Shown here piece by piece: positions 1-6,765 of a stretch of 9,817 bases of DNA (positions are counted from its first letter, which is position 1; every line of letters begins with the position of its first letter). The translations under genes were made by a program, and so were the position numbers. The stretch covers positions 1 through 9,817 of the forward strand of contig JAQCLA010000079.1 of NCBI GenBank assembly GCA_027592105.1. The letters are read 5' to 3'. The stretch comes from Pseudomonadota bacterium. GTDB lineage: Bacteria; Pseudomonadota; Alphaproteobacteria; Rhodobacterales; Rhodobacteraceae. A model generated the notes under the pieces. It did not search any database. It was not told where the DNA came from and saw nothing but the letters and a program-made list of their open reading frames with translations.

Positions 1-25
1 TTGGGGTGAAAAGGAGAGACCGCCG

Positions 26-2044
26 ATGACAAATCCGCTGCTTGAGACTTGGGACACAGCCTTTGGCCTGCCGCCTTTTGCGCGGATTGCGGATGCGGAT
101 TTTGCGCCCGCGATGGCGGCGGCCTTGGCCGAGGGGCGCAAGGCAGTGGCGGCGATTGCCGAAAACCCGGAGCGGCCGACATTTGCCAATACGATCGCAG
201 CCTTGGAACTGGCCGATGACCTGCTCGACCGGGTGGCGGGGGTGTTTTACAACCTGTCAGGTGCCGATGCGAACCCGGCGCGCGATGCGCTGCAACGGGA
301 ATTCGCGCCGATGCTGTCGGCCTATTCTTCGGAGATCACCAATAACGCTGCCCTTTTTGCGCGGATCGATGATCTGTGGCAGCGGCGCGCGGCCTTGGAG
401 CTCAGCGATGAGGAGCTGCGCGTGCTGACGCTGACGCATCGCGCCTTTGTGCGGTCGGGCGCGGCGCTGGAGGGTGCGGCGCGCGATCGGCTGACCGCGG
501 TCAAGTCGCGGCTGGCCGTGCTGGGCACGGAATTCACCCAGAACCTTTTGGCCGATGAGCGGAATTGGTTCATGGCGCTGTCGGAGGGTGATATGGATGG
601 TTTGCCCGATTTCGTCGTCAATGCCGCGCGCGAGGCGGGGCGCGAAAAAGGGCAGCCGGGGCCGGTGGTGACGCTATCGCGGTCCTTGATCGTGCCGTTC
701 CTGCAATTCTCGCCACGGCGCGATCTGCGCGAGCGGGCCTATCGGGCGTGGACGGCGCGCGGGATGAATGGGGGCGCAAGCGACAATCGCGCGCTGACAG
801 CCGAGATCTTGGCGTTACGCGCCGAACGGGCGGCGCTTTTGGGCTATGCGAGTTTCGCCGCCTATAAGCTAGAGACCGAGATGGCGGGCAACCCGCAGGC
901 GGTGCGCGATCTGCTCATGGCGGTTTGGGAACCTGCGCGCGCGCAGGCGGATGCGGATGCCGCGCGGCTGACCCGGATGCTGCATGATGACGGGATCAAT
1001 GATCCGCTGGCGCCATGGGATTGGCGCTATTATTCCGAGAAGCGGCGGCTGGCCGAGCATGATCTGGATGAGGCGGAGCTGAAGCCTTTTTTCCAGCTCG
1101 ATGCGATGATCGCGGCGGCCTTTGACAGCGCCATGCGGCTTTTCGGGTTGGAATTCCGTCCGCTTGATGTGGCGCTCTATCACCCGGATGCGCGGGCTTG
1201 GGAGGTGACGCGCGGGGGAAGCCATGTTGCGGTTTTCGTAGGGGACTATTTCGCGCGGGGATCGAAACGCTCGGGCGCGTGGTGTTCGGCGATGCGCAGC
1301 CAGCGCAAGCTCGGCGGGGATGTGCGGCCTATCGTTGTCAATGTGTGCAACTTCGCCAAGGGCGATCCCTGCCTGTTGTCCTATGATGATGCGCGCACGT
1401 TGTTTCACGAATTCGGCCATGCGCTGCACCAGATGCTGTCGAATGTGACGTATGGTTCCATAAGCGGCACGAGCGTTGCGCGCGATTTCGTGGAATTACC
1501 CAGCCAGCTTTATGAGCATTGGCTGGAGGTGCCCGAGGTGCTGGATCGCCATGCCCGCCATGCGGTGACGGGGGCCGCGATGCCAGAGGCCTTGCGCGAC
1601 AGGCTGCTTGCGGCGCGGACCTATGACATGGGGTTCCAGACCGTGGAATATGTGGCCTCGGCCCTTGTCGATCTGGATTTCCATGATGGGCCGGCACCCG
1701 CCGACCCGATGGCGGCAGAGGCCGCGACGCTTGCCCGGATCGGGATGCCCGCGGCGATCGGCATGCGGCACGCCACGCCGCATTTCGCCCATGTGTTTTC
1801 GGGCGATGGGTATTCGGCGGGCTATTACAGCTACATGTGGTCCGAGGTGATGGATGCCGATGCTTTCGCGGCCTTCGAGGAGGTGGGCGATCCCTTTGAT
1901 CCCGCCACCGCCGCGCGGCTGGAGCGCTTCATCCTGTCGGCGGGCGGCAGTGCCGAGGCCGATCAGCTTTACACCGCGTTCCGGGGTCGGATGCCGGGGG
2001 TGGAGGCGCTTCTCAAGGGTCGCGGCCTCGACCGCGTGGCCTAA
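26..2044 (+). CDS. dcp: M3 family zinc metallopeptidase, peptidyl-dipeptidase Dcp-like
   Basis: Predicted cytoplasmic zinc oligopeptidase that trims short peptides, by homology releasing C-terminal dipeptides. The 672-residue product is close to the length of E. coli Dcp (about 680) and resembles it along its whole length. The N-terminal part (about 1-220) is the helical M3 prodomain and the catalytic half follows. The zinc motif HEFGH is at residues 461-465 (ligands H461 and H465, catalytic E462). The third ligand is E490 in DFVELPSQ, 29 residues after H461, the same spacing as in thimet oligopeptidase. The substrate-binding loop GYSAGYYSYMW lies near residues 595-605. No signal peptide is visible. 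The start is supported by AAGGAG at 11-16, 9 bases before the ATG. It converges on the MFS gene with a 4-base gap and looks monocistronic here, although a TGA at 7-9 could be the end of an upstream gene. Oligopeptidase A is the main alternative name within M3. Confidence 0.93.
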   Translation: MTNPLLETWDTAFGLPPFARIADADFAPAMAAALAEGRKAVAAIAENPERPTFANTIAALELADDLLDRVAGVFYNLSGADANPARDALQREFAPMLSAYSSEITNNAALFARIDDLWQRRAALELSDEELRVLTLTHRAFVRSGAALEGAARDRLTAVKSRLAVLGTEFTQNLLADERNWFMALSEGDMDGLPDFVVNAAREAGREKGQPGPVVTLSRSLIVPFLQFSPRRDLRERAYRAWTARGMNGGASDNRALTAEILALRAERAALLGYASFAAYKLETEMAGNPQAVRDLLMAVWEPARAQADADAARLTRMLHDDGINDPLAPWDWRYYSEKRRLAEHDLDEAELKPFFQLDAMIAAAFDSAMRLFGLEFRPLDVALYHPDARAWEVTRGGSHVAVFVGDYFARGSKRSGAWCSAMRSQRKLGGDVRPIVVNVCNFAKGDPCLLSYDDARTLFHEFGHALHQMLSNVTYGSISGTSVARDFVELPSQLYEHWLEVPEVLDRHARHAVTGAAMPEALRDRLLAARTYDMGFQTVEYVASALVDLDFHDGPAPADPMAAEAATLARIGMPAAIGMRHATPHFAHVFSGDGYSAGYYSYMWSEVMDADAFAAFEEVGDPFDPATAARLERFILSAGGSAEADQLYTAFRGRMPGVEALLKGRGLDRVA

Positions 2045-2048
2045 GGCG

Positions 2049-3188
2049 TCAGCCGATCCGGCTGGCCCTATGTGCGGCAAGCGGAAAGGCCGCCATCAGC
2101 AGTGCCAGCGCACCGAACGCAATTGCAAGGCTGGTGGCATCGGCGGCAAAGCCGATCAGCGCGGGTCCAAGCAAGATGCCCGCATAACCCGTGGTGGTGA
2201 CCGCCGCCACGGCGAGGCCCGGCGGCATGTCGCGGCTTTGCGCGGCAAGGCTGAAGAGCACCGGCACGAGGTTCGCGCAGCCCAGACCGATCAGGGCAAA
2301 GCCCAGAAGTGCGGGCCAAAGCATTCCCGGCACCAAGGTCAGCGCGATACCCGCCATCGCGACAAGGCCACCGAAGATCATGATCCGGCCACGCCCCAGC
2401 GCTGCGACCAGCCAGTCACCTGTCAGCCGCGCGATCGTCATGGCGATGGAGAACAGCATATAGCCGATCCCCGCGCCTGTGGCGGCCATCAGCCCTTGAT
2501 CCACGATCAGCAGCGCGCCCCAGTCGAGCACTGCGCCCTCGACCAAGAATGATATCGCGGCAAGGATCGCCAAAAGCAGCACGATCCCGCGTGGGCGGAC
2601 GAATTCGGGTTTTGCCCCGCCTGATTGCCGCAAAAGCCGGGGTGCGGCCAAGATCATCGCGCATCCGGCCAGCGCGCTTCCCACCAAGGCCGCGCCAAGC
2701 GGCGAAAGGCCCGCAGACAAAAGCGCGGTCAGACCGCCTGCGCCCAAGATGCCACCCACGCTCCACATCGCGTGAAAGCCCGACATCATGGGCCGGGCGG
2801 CGCGGGTTTCCACCTCGGCTGCGTGGATGTTCATCGCTACATCGATCGTGCCGAGGGCCGCGCCGAAAACCGCCAAGGCCAGACCCAATGTCCAGACCGT
2901 GGGCGCGATCACGACCAAAGGTAAGAAAGCCACAAGACCGAAACCGCCCAACAAGATCATCGCGCGCGCCCCGGTGCGCGCACTGAGATAACCGGTCAAC
3001 GGCATGGCGACGATCGCGCCAAGCCCGAGGCACAACAGCAAAAGGCCAAATACCCCTTCATCCGCGCCGACCTGTTGCTTGGCAAAGGGGATGAGCGGGG
3101 CCCAGCAGGCCATCACGAAACCCGCAGCCAGAAAGGCCAGCCGCGTGGCAAGCATCGCGGCGCGCAGGCCTTTTTCATCGGATATCAT
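2049..3188 (-). CDS. MFS transporter, YbjJ-like
   Basis: Predicted 379-residue inner-membrane transporter of the major facilitator superfamily with about 12 hydrophobic segments, including residues 11-35, 47-68, 76-95 and 98-118. The loop between helices 2 and 3 carries the MFS motif A pattern, GYLSARTGAR at residues 66-75. The pattern of conserved positions (an FGA..G..DVAMN region, then PMMSGFHAMWSVGG, and a late TTGYAGILLGPALIGF segment) resembles E. coli YbjJ and related putative permeases. The substrate cannot be told from sequence. The frame stays open upstream to 3326, but that extension is charged, lacks membrane character and overlaps the SH3 gene. I therefore use the ATG at 3188, which has a weak AAAGAG about 7 bases before it. 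The SH3 gene ends 38 bases upstream on the same strand, so the two may be co-transcribed. Confidence 0.88.
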   Translation of the reverse strand: MISDEKGLRAAMLATRLAFLAAGFVMACWAPLIPFAKQQVGADEGVFGLLLLCLGLGAIVAMPLTGYLSARTGARAMILLGGFGLVAFLPLVVIAPTVWTLGLALAVFGAALGTIDVAMNIHAAEVETRAARPMMSGFHAMWSVGGILGAGGLTALLSAGLSPLGAALVGSALAGCAMILAAPRLLRQSGGAKPEFVRPRGIVLLLAILAAISFLVEGAVLDWGALLIVDQGLMAATGAGIGYMLFSIAMTIARLTGDWLVAALGRGRIMIFGGLVAMAGIALTLVPGMLWPALLGFALIGLGCANLVPVLFSLAAQSRDMPPGLAVAAVTTTGYAGILLGPALIGFAADATSLAIAFGALALLMAAFPLAAHRASRIG

Positions 3189-3226
3189 GATCTGGCTCTT
3201 TTCGATCTGCGGTCCATCGGTGGGGG

Positions 3227-3874
3227 TCAGTCGATGTCCTCGTCGGGCTCGACGCCCCAAAGCCCCGTGATTTCCACCCATCCACGAAAACCGCCCGCAT
3301 CGATCTCGCACCAGCCGGAGTGGCATTGGCGCAACGCAGCGATCACATCGCGCTCGGCACGGGCGCGGATCGCCGCCGCCGTGTCGGGGCGTGTGTGGAT
3401 CGGCAGCATATCGGCGGTGACGATCGCGGTTCTTTCACCGGAAAGCAGTGTATAATGCACCCAGCCGCCCGCACCGTCGCGGTCGATGATGCGTCGCCAA
3501 TGGCCATGTTCGGCCACCACCACCACCGGCATATTGCGCCGCTGAAACACCCAGTCGATGCGATGGCTGCGCGATGGGCCGCGCCTGACATTGGCTTGGG
3601 ACGCCTTGATCGAGACAAAGCGCGGAATGGGAAAGCCCGTTACCGGGCCGCGCTGCGGCCCTGCGACCTGCGCCGGTGGGGCCGCGGTTTGGCTTGCATC
3701 TGCGCTGGGCTGCACCGCTTGCGGCGCGGCGGTGGCTTCGGCAGCGGGGTTTGTCGGCCGGGGTTGGGGGGATTGCGTCGCTGCGGTTTGCTGTGCCAGC
3801 GCCATGCCCGACAGGCAGAGGATCAGTCCCGTCAGGACGGCCGAAAGGCTGCGCCTTGCCCATGCGTTTTGCAT
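3227..3874 (-). CDS. Secreted SH3-domain (SH3_4-type) protein
   Basis: Predicted exported 215-residue protein with bacterial SH3-like modules, probably acting in the periplasm at the cell wall. Residues 1-27 form a signal peptide: positive MQNAWARR, a hydrophobic core, and an ALA|Q cleavage site after A27. Residues 28-80 are a low-complexity linker rich in Ala, Pro and Gln. From about 85 to 204 there are two SH3_4-like repeats. The first has KASQANVRRGPSRSHRIDWVF and a GGWVHYTLLSG end; the second starts near 150 and ends GFRGWVEITGLWG. Cysteines C184 and C189 (CHSGWC) could form a disulfide. The ATG at 3874 is chosen because it gives a complete signal peptide; its Shine-Dalgarno is poor, with AAGGA about 14 bases upstream. 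It is divergent from the dehydrogenase gene. Ligand and partner are unknown; peptidoglycan binding is inferred from the fold class. Confidence 0.85.
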   Translation of the reverse strand: MQNAWARRSLSAVLTGLILCLSGMALAQQTAATQSPQPRPTNPAAEATAAPQAVQPSADASQTAAPPAQVAGPQRGPVTGFPIPRFVSIKASQANVRRGPSRSHRIDWVFQRRNMPVVVVAEHGHWRRIIDRDGAGGWVHYTLLSGERTAIVTADMLPIHTRPDTAAAIRARAERDVIAALRQCHSGWCEIDAGGFRGWVEITGLWGVEPDEDID

Positions 3875-4015
3875 TCTGCTCGTCTCTGTCCTTGGTCCCG
3901 CTGCCGTGGTGGTGCGGGGTGGTTCGGTCCGGTGCGCGCCGCGCGGCTTGCGTCGCCGGTTCGGATGCGAGAGTGTCAGAGCCGAGAGCGGATTGCCAGC
4001 GAGGGGAAGCGCCAG
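3875..4015. promoter_or_regulatory. Divergent intergenic region between SH3 gene and dehydrogenase
   Basis: This 141-base GC-rich spacer separates two genes reading away from each other, so it should hold promoters for both. I could not pick out convincing -35/-10 hexamers or an operator-like inverted repeat. The right end carries AGGGGA at 4002-4007, 8 bases before the dehydrogenase ATG, a good Shine-Dalgarno. The left end has only a distant AAGGA (minus strand, 3889-3893) for the SH3 gene. That it carries promoters is inferred from gene orientation alone. Confidence 0.4.
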
Positions 4016-5002
4016 ATGCCAGCTCAGCGTTTGAGTGTTGTCGTGACGCGACGGTTGCCCGAGGTCGTCGAGACCCGGATGAGCGAATTATTCGATGTCG
4101 ACCTGCGCGGCGAGGATGTGCCGATGTCCAAGGCCGAGTTGGTCGCGGCGATGGCCCGCGCCGATGTGATCGTGCCTTGCATCACCGACCAGATCGATGG
4201 GGCCATGCTGGCGCAGGCGGGTGAGCGGCTGAAGCTCATCGCCAATTATGGCGCAGGCGTGGATCATATTGATGTGGCAACGGCCCGTCAGCGTGGCGTG
4301 CTGGTGTCGAACACGCCCGGCGTGATGACCGATGACACCGCCGATATGGCCTTGGCCCTGATCTTGGCCGTGCTGCGCCGTCTGCCCGAGGGGATGGCTG
4401 TGATGCAAGAAAGCCGTTGGGAGGGCTGGGCGCCCACCGCCTTCATGGGGGGGCGCGTCGCGGGCAAACGCTTGGGCATCTTGGGCATGGGCCGGATCGG
4501 TCAGGCCGTGGCACGGCGTGCGCGCGCGTTTGGGATGCAGGTGCATTACCACAATCGCCGCCGCCTGCACGCCGATATCGAAACAGCGCTTGAGGCGACG
4601 TATTGGGACAGCCTTGACCAGATGTTGTCGCGGATGGATGTGATCTCGATCAACTGCCCGCACACGCCCGCGACCTTTCATTTGCTCAACGCAAGGCGGC
4701 TGAAGCTGATGAAGCCCACGGCCGTGATCGTGAACACATCGCGCGGCGAGGTGATCGACGAAAACGCGCTGACCCGCATGCTACGCGCAGGCGAGATCGC
4801 GGGCGCGGGCCTTGATGTGTTCGAGCGTGGGCGCGAGGTGAACCCCCGTTTGCGCGAACTGCCCAACGTGGTGCTGCTGCCCCATATGGGATCGGCCACG
4901 CGGGAGGGCCGGATCGAGATGGGCGAGAAGGTGCTGATCAACATCAAGACCTTTGCCGATGGGCATAGACCGCCCGATCTGGTGGTGCCGAGTATGTTGT
5001 GA
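4016..5002 (+). CDS. D-2-hydroxyacid dehydrogenase (D-glycerate dehydrogenase / glyoxylate-hydroxypyruvate reductase type)
   Basis: Predicted cytosolic NAD(P)-dependent enzyme interconverting a 2-oxoacid and its D-2-hydroxyacid; glyoxylate, hydroxypyruvate or D-glycerate are the likely substrates by family. The product is 328 residues, normal for the family. The substrate-domain loop NYGAGVDHID is at 78-87. The Rossmann motif GMGRIG is at 157-162, with R181-R183 after the second strand, which may suit NADP(H). The NTSRGEVID signature supplies catalytic R243, and LPHMGSAT supplies H290. The usual catalytic Glu, 29 residues after the Arg, aligns with G272 in FERGREVNP, while E270 and E274 lie nearby. 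The frame is open back to 3320, but that part is antisense to the SH3 gene. AGGGGA at 4002-4007 fixes the ATG at 4016. The exact substrate is uncertain. Confidence 0.9.
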   Translation: MPAQRLSVVVTRRLPEVVETRMSELFDVDLRGEDVPMSKAELVAAMARADVIVPCITDQIDGAMLAQAGERLKLIANYGAGVDHIDVATARQRGVLVSNTPGVMTDDTADMALALILAVLRRLPEGMAVMQESRWEGWAPTAFMGGRVAGKRLGILGMGRIGQAVARRARAFGMQVHYHNRRRLHADIETALEATYWDSLDQMLSRMDVISINCPHTPATFHLLNARRLKLMKPTAVIVNTSRGEVIDENALTRMLRAGEIAGAGLDVFERGREVNPRLRELPNVVLLPHMGSATREGRIEMGEKVLINIKTFADGHRPPDLVVPSML

Positions 5003-5053
5003 GGGGGGTAGGTTCATTATTTTCTTGTTGAGCAAAAGATTAAATTGTGTCCC

Positions 5054-5080
5054 ACTCCATTTCGTAAATGGTGATGGAGT
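5054..5080 (+). promoter_or_regulatory. Leader with two mutually exclusive hairpins over the lipoprotein-gene Shine-Dalgarno
   Basis: Two perfect inverted repeats overlap here. One is CCATTT (5057-5062) with AAATGG (5066-5071) around a 3-base CGT loop. The other is ACTCCAT (5054-5060) with ATGGAGT (5074-5080) around a 13-base loop. They share bases 5057-5060, so only one can form at a time. The likely Shine-Dalgarno, GGAG at 5076-5079, is 9 bases before the ATG at 5089 and would be paired in the longer stem but free in the short one. The pairing is read directly from the sequence; a regulatory role is inference. No clear -35/-10 pair was found in the AT-rich stretch 5003-5053. Confidence 0.4.
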
Positions 5081-5088
5081 ACATTTGA

Positions 5089-5523
5089 ATGAAAGTCGAA
5101 ATTACCAATTGGGCTCAAGCTAAGTCCGGGTCGTTCTTTATTGTTGTTGTTATGTTTGCGTCGCTTGGTGCCTGTGCAGGAAACATGCAAGGCGTGGTGC
5201 GCGGCACAGGCCAGACTGTGTCAATAAATTACGAACAAGGTATGTCTAGCGATAGCCTAACCGCAGTAATTGACGGTGAGGACTTCGCTGGTAAGGCAGT
5301 CATGCGTGGAGCTACGACAACTTTTGGGAATGCCTTTGGGGCAGCAATGACTACATTTGTTGGTACAAGCACTTCAGGTGATTTCGTAGCCACTCTTTTA
5401 GGTAATCGTGGCTCGACGCTTTCCTGTGATCTGCAATATGCAGACGTTACAGGCTTCACTACAGCTGGCGGCGTCGGCGTGTGTAGGCACAGCGATGGGC
5501 GGATAATTGATATAATCTGGTGA
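5089..5523 (+). CDS. Small predicted lipoprotein of unknown function
   Basis: A 144-residue protein I do not recognise as a named family. It has a hydrophobic stretch at about 16-28 ending in LGAC (26-29), a plausible lipobox with C29 as the lipidated cysteine. The n-region before it is unusually long and weakly charged (MKVEITNWAQAKSGS). The mature part is rich in Gly, Ser and Thr and looks like a small beta-type domain. C113 and C132 could form a disulfide, and the protein ends in Trp. GGAG at 5076-5079 supports the ATG. By hand count, bases 5101-5460 are about 49% GC (175 of 360), against about two thirds in sampled neighbouring coding lines, and the codons favour A/T endings. It lies alone between AT-richer flanks and is followed by a terminator-like stem, which suggests an independent, possibly acquired unit. 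The hydrophobic N-terminus, leader and stop context make it a likely real gene. Confidence 0.75.
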   Translation: MKVEITNWAQAKSGSFFIVVVMFASLGACAGNMQGVVRGTGQTVSINYEQGMSSDSLTAVIDGEDFAGKAVMRGATTTFGNAFGAAMTTFVGTSTSGDFVATLLGNRGSTLSCDLQYADVTGFTTAGGVGVCRHSDGRIIDIIW

Positions 5524-5545
5524 CTAAACGGTCGGAGGCCTACCC

Positions 5546-5590
5546 AAATGGGCATGAGCCCGAATAGGGAACGAGAATAGGCCCATTTTT
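5546..5590 (+). terminator. Terminator-like stem after the lipoprotein gene, with a competing inner hairpin
   Basis: AAATGGGC (5546-5553) pairs perfectly with GCCCATTT (5581-5588), and the downstream arm runs into a T tract (TTTTT at 5586-5590, then CTTG). It starts 22 bases after the lipoprotein stop codon, so it fits a Rho-independent terminator for that gene. The 27-base loop is long for this class. A tighter hairpin, GGGC-ATGA-GCCC (5550-5561), uses part of the upstream arm and would compete with it. Confidence 0.5.
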
Positions 5591-5625
5591 CTTGTGGCCC
5601 AAGATTCCGGCTGCGTTTTTCAATT

Positions 5626-5653
5626 CCCTCCCCTTGCCCCCACCCCTTCCCCC
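5626..5653 (-). other. Five-tract G-quadruplex motif (C-tract on the + strand)
   Basis: The plus strand has C runs of 3, 4, 5, 4 and 5 bases at 5626-5628, 5630-5633, 5637-5641, 5643-5646 and 5649-5653, separated by only 1, 3, 1 and 2 bases. The minus strand therefore carries five G-tracts with short loops, well within the usual G-quadruplex pattern. The block ends 17 bases before the oxidoreductase ATG, in the template strand for that gene. The transcript there would be C-rich and almost G-free, which also resembles a Rho-loading region. Folding and function are untested. Confidence 0.5.
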
Positions 5654-5670
5654 ATGCCACCCATCGTCCC

Positions 5671-6765
5671 ATGACCCATGACTTCCTCATCATCGGCGGT
5701 GGCATTGCGGGTGTCTCGGCCGGGGCGCGGCTCTCGGAGTTGGGCCGGGTGCTGCTGCTGGAAGCCGAACCCGCGCTCGCCTATCACGCCTCGGGCCGGT
5801 CAGCCGCACTTTACGAGGCGCAGTATGGCAAGCCTGCGACCGTGGCGCTCAACCTTGCCTCGCGCGCCGATCATGACAGCCTTGATGGTGGCGTGCTCAG
5901 CCCCCGTGGCTTGATGGTGCTGGCCGGACCCGGTCAAGGCGCGGCCTTTGCCCATGACGTCGCCGATATGCATCTGACCGAGGTCTCGGTGGCCGAGGCG
6001 GTGGCCCGCGTGCCGATCCTGCGGTCAGGCGCGATCCATGCCGCCGCCATCCATGATGAGGCATGGGATATCGACACCGACCGGCTGATCCAGCATTTCG
6101 CGAGGACCATCCGCACCAACGGCGGGCAGGTGGTAATAGGCGCGCGCGCGACCGCGATCACGCGTCTGCACAGCGGGTGGGAGGTGACGATGGGCGATAC
6201 GGTCCACACCGCGCGGATGCTGGTCAATGCAGCCGGTGCTTGGGCCGATCAGATCGCCATCATGGCAGGCATTGCGCCCATCGGGATCACGCCGCTGCGC
6301 CGCTCGGTCGCGCGCATCCCGGCCCCCGGCGGCCATGATGTCGCGCGCTGGCCCATGCTGATGGGCGCGGGCGAGGGCTGGTATGCCAAGCCCGATGCGG
6401 GCCAACTCATCATCTCGCCGGCCGAGGAAGACCCGGTCGCCGAACCCCATGACGCATGGCCCGACGATATGGTGTTGGCCGAGGGGATCGCGCGTTATCA
6501 AGAATTTGTCACACCCGAGGTGACGCGGCTGACCGCCTCTTGGGCGGGCCTACGGAGTTTCGCGCCCGACCGGGTGCTGGTGCTTGGCCCTGATCGGCTT
6601 GACCCCGCTTTCATCTGGGTCGCGGGGCAGGGTGGCTATGGGTTTCAGACAGCCCCCGCCGCCTCGCGCCTTGTGGCCGATCTGGTCGCCGGGCGCGCGC
6701 CGGAGTTGGACCCCGATCTGGTCGCAGCACTCTCGCCCGCGCGGTTTCGGGACGGTGTGGCATGA
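5671..6765 (+). CDS. FAD-dependent oxidoreductase, DAO family (glycine/D-amino acid oxidase or dehydrogenase-like)
   Basis: Predicted 364-residue flavoenzyme of the DAO fold, likely oxidising an amino acid or related secondary amine. The dinucleotide-binding motif GGGIAG is at residues 9-14, with E31 at the end of the second strand where the adenosine ribose is bound. HASGRSAALYEAQYG (39-53) is the second FAD-contact segment typical of this group. The C-terminal GQGGYGFQTAPA (319-330) closes the FAD site. The length suits single-domain glycine oxidase or D-amino acid dehydrogenase relatives. No signal peptide is evident, so it is probably cytosolic. The ATG at 5671 places GGGIAG correctly, but no Shine-Dalgarno precedes it; the upstream sequence is a C-rich tract. 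Its TGA overlaps the next gene's ATG (ATGA, 6762-6765), so the two are probably translated together. The precise substrate cannot be assigned. Confidence 0.88.
   Translation: MTHDFLIIGGGIAGVSAGARLSELGRVLLLEAEPALAYHASGRSAALYEAQYGKPATVALNLASRADHDSLDGGVLSPRGLMVLAGPGQGAAFAHDVADMHLTEVSVAEAVARVPILRSGAIHAAAIHDEAWDIDTDRLIQHFARTIRTNGGQVVIGARATAITRLHSGWEVTMGDTVHTARMLVNAAGAWADQIAIMAGIAPIGITPLRRSVARIPAPGGHDVARWPMLMGAGEGWYAKPDAGQLIISPAEEDPVAEPHDAWPDDMVLAEGIARYQEFVTPEVTRLTASWAGLRSFAPDRVLVLGPDRLDPAFIWVAGQGGYGFQTAPAASRLVADLVAGRAPELDPDLVAALSPARFRDGVA

Noticed and set aside
1..25. End of an upstream coding region (TGA at 7-9)
   Set aside because: Too little sequence to tell a real stop codon from chance.
869..1429. 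186-codon minus-strand frame inside dcp
   Set aside because: Antisense shadow of the M3 peptidase; no motif, no ribosome-binding site, low-complexity Arg/His composition.
1854..2552. 232-codon plus-strand frame spanning the dcp/MFS junction
   Set aside because: It overlaps the end of dcp in another frame and then runs antisense to the MFS gene; the translation is charged and repetitive with no fold signature.
3189..3326. 46-residue N-terminal extension of the MFS transporter
   Set aside because: It overlaps the end of the SH3 gene, is charged rather than hydrophobic, and MFS similarity starts after the ATG at 3188.
3320..4015. In-frame open extension of the dehydrogenase giving a 560-residue protein
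   Set aside because: It is antisense to the SH3-domain gene, its residues are Arg/Cys-rich with no domain character, and a good Shine-Dalgarno (4002-4007) marks the ATG at 4016, where family similarity begins.
4447..4453. Run of seven G inside the dehydrogenase as a possible phase-variation tract
   Set aside because: The frame is intact across it (Met-Gly-Gly-Arg) and a single 7-base run in GC-rich DNA is not evidence of a contingency locus.
5013..5050. Possible sigma-70 promoter upstream of the lipoprotein gene (TTGTTG at 5025-5030, TAAATT at 5041-5046)
   Set aside because: The spacing is only 10 bases and other pairings give poor -10 hexamers, so no promoter is called even though the stretch is AT-rich.
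5229..5705. 158-codon minus-strand frame across the lipoprotein gene and the spacer
   Set aside because: It runs antisense to the better-supported lipoprotein gene, and its upstream part reads through the G-rich tract and terminator stem.
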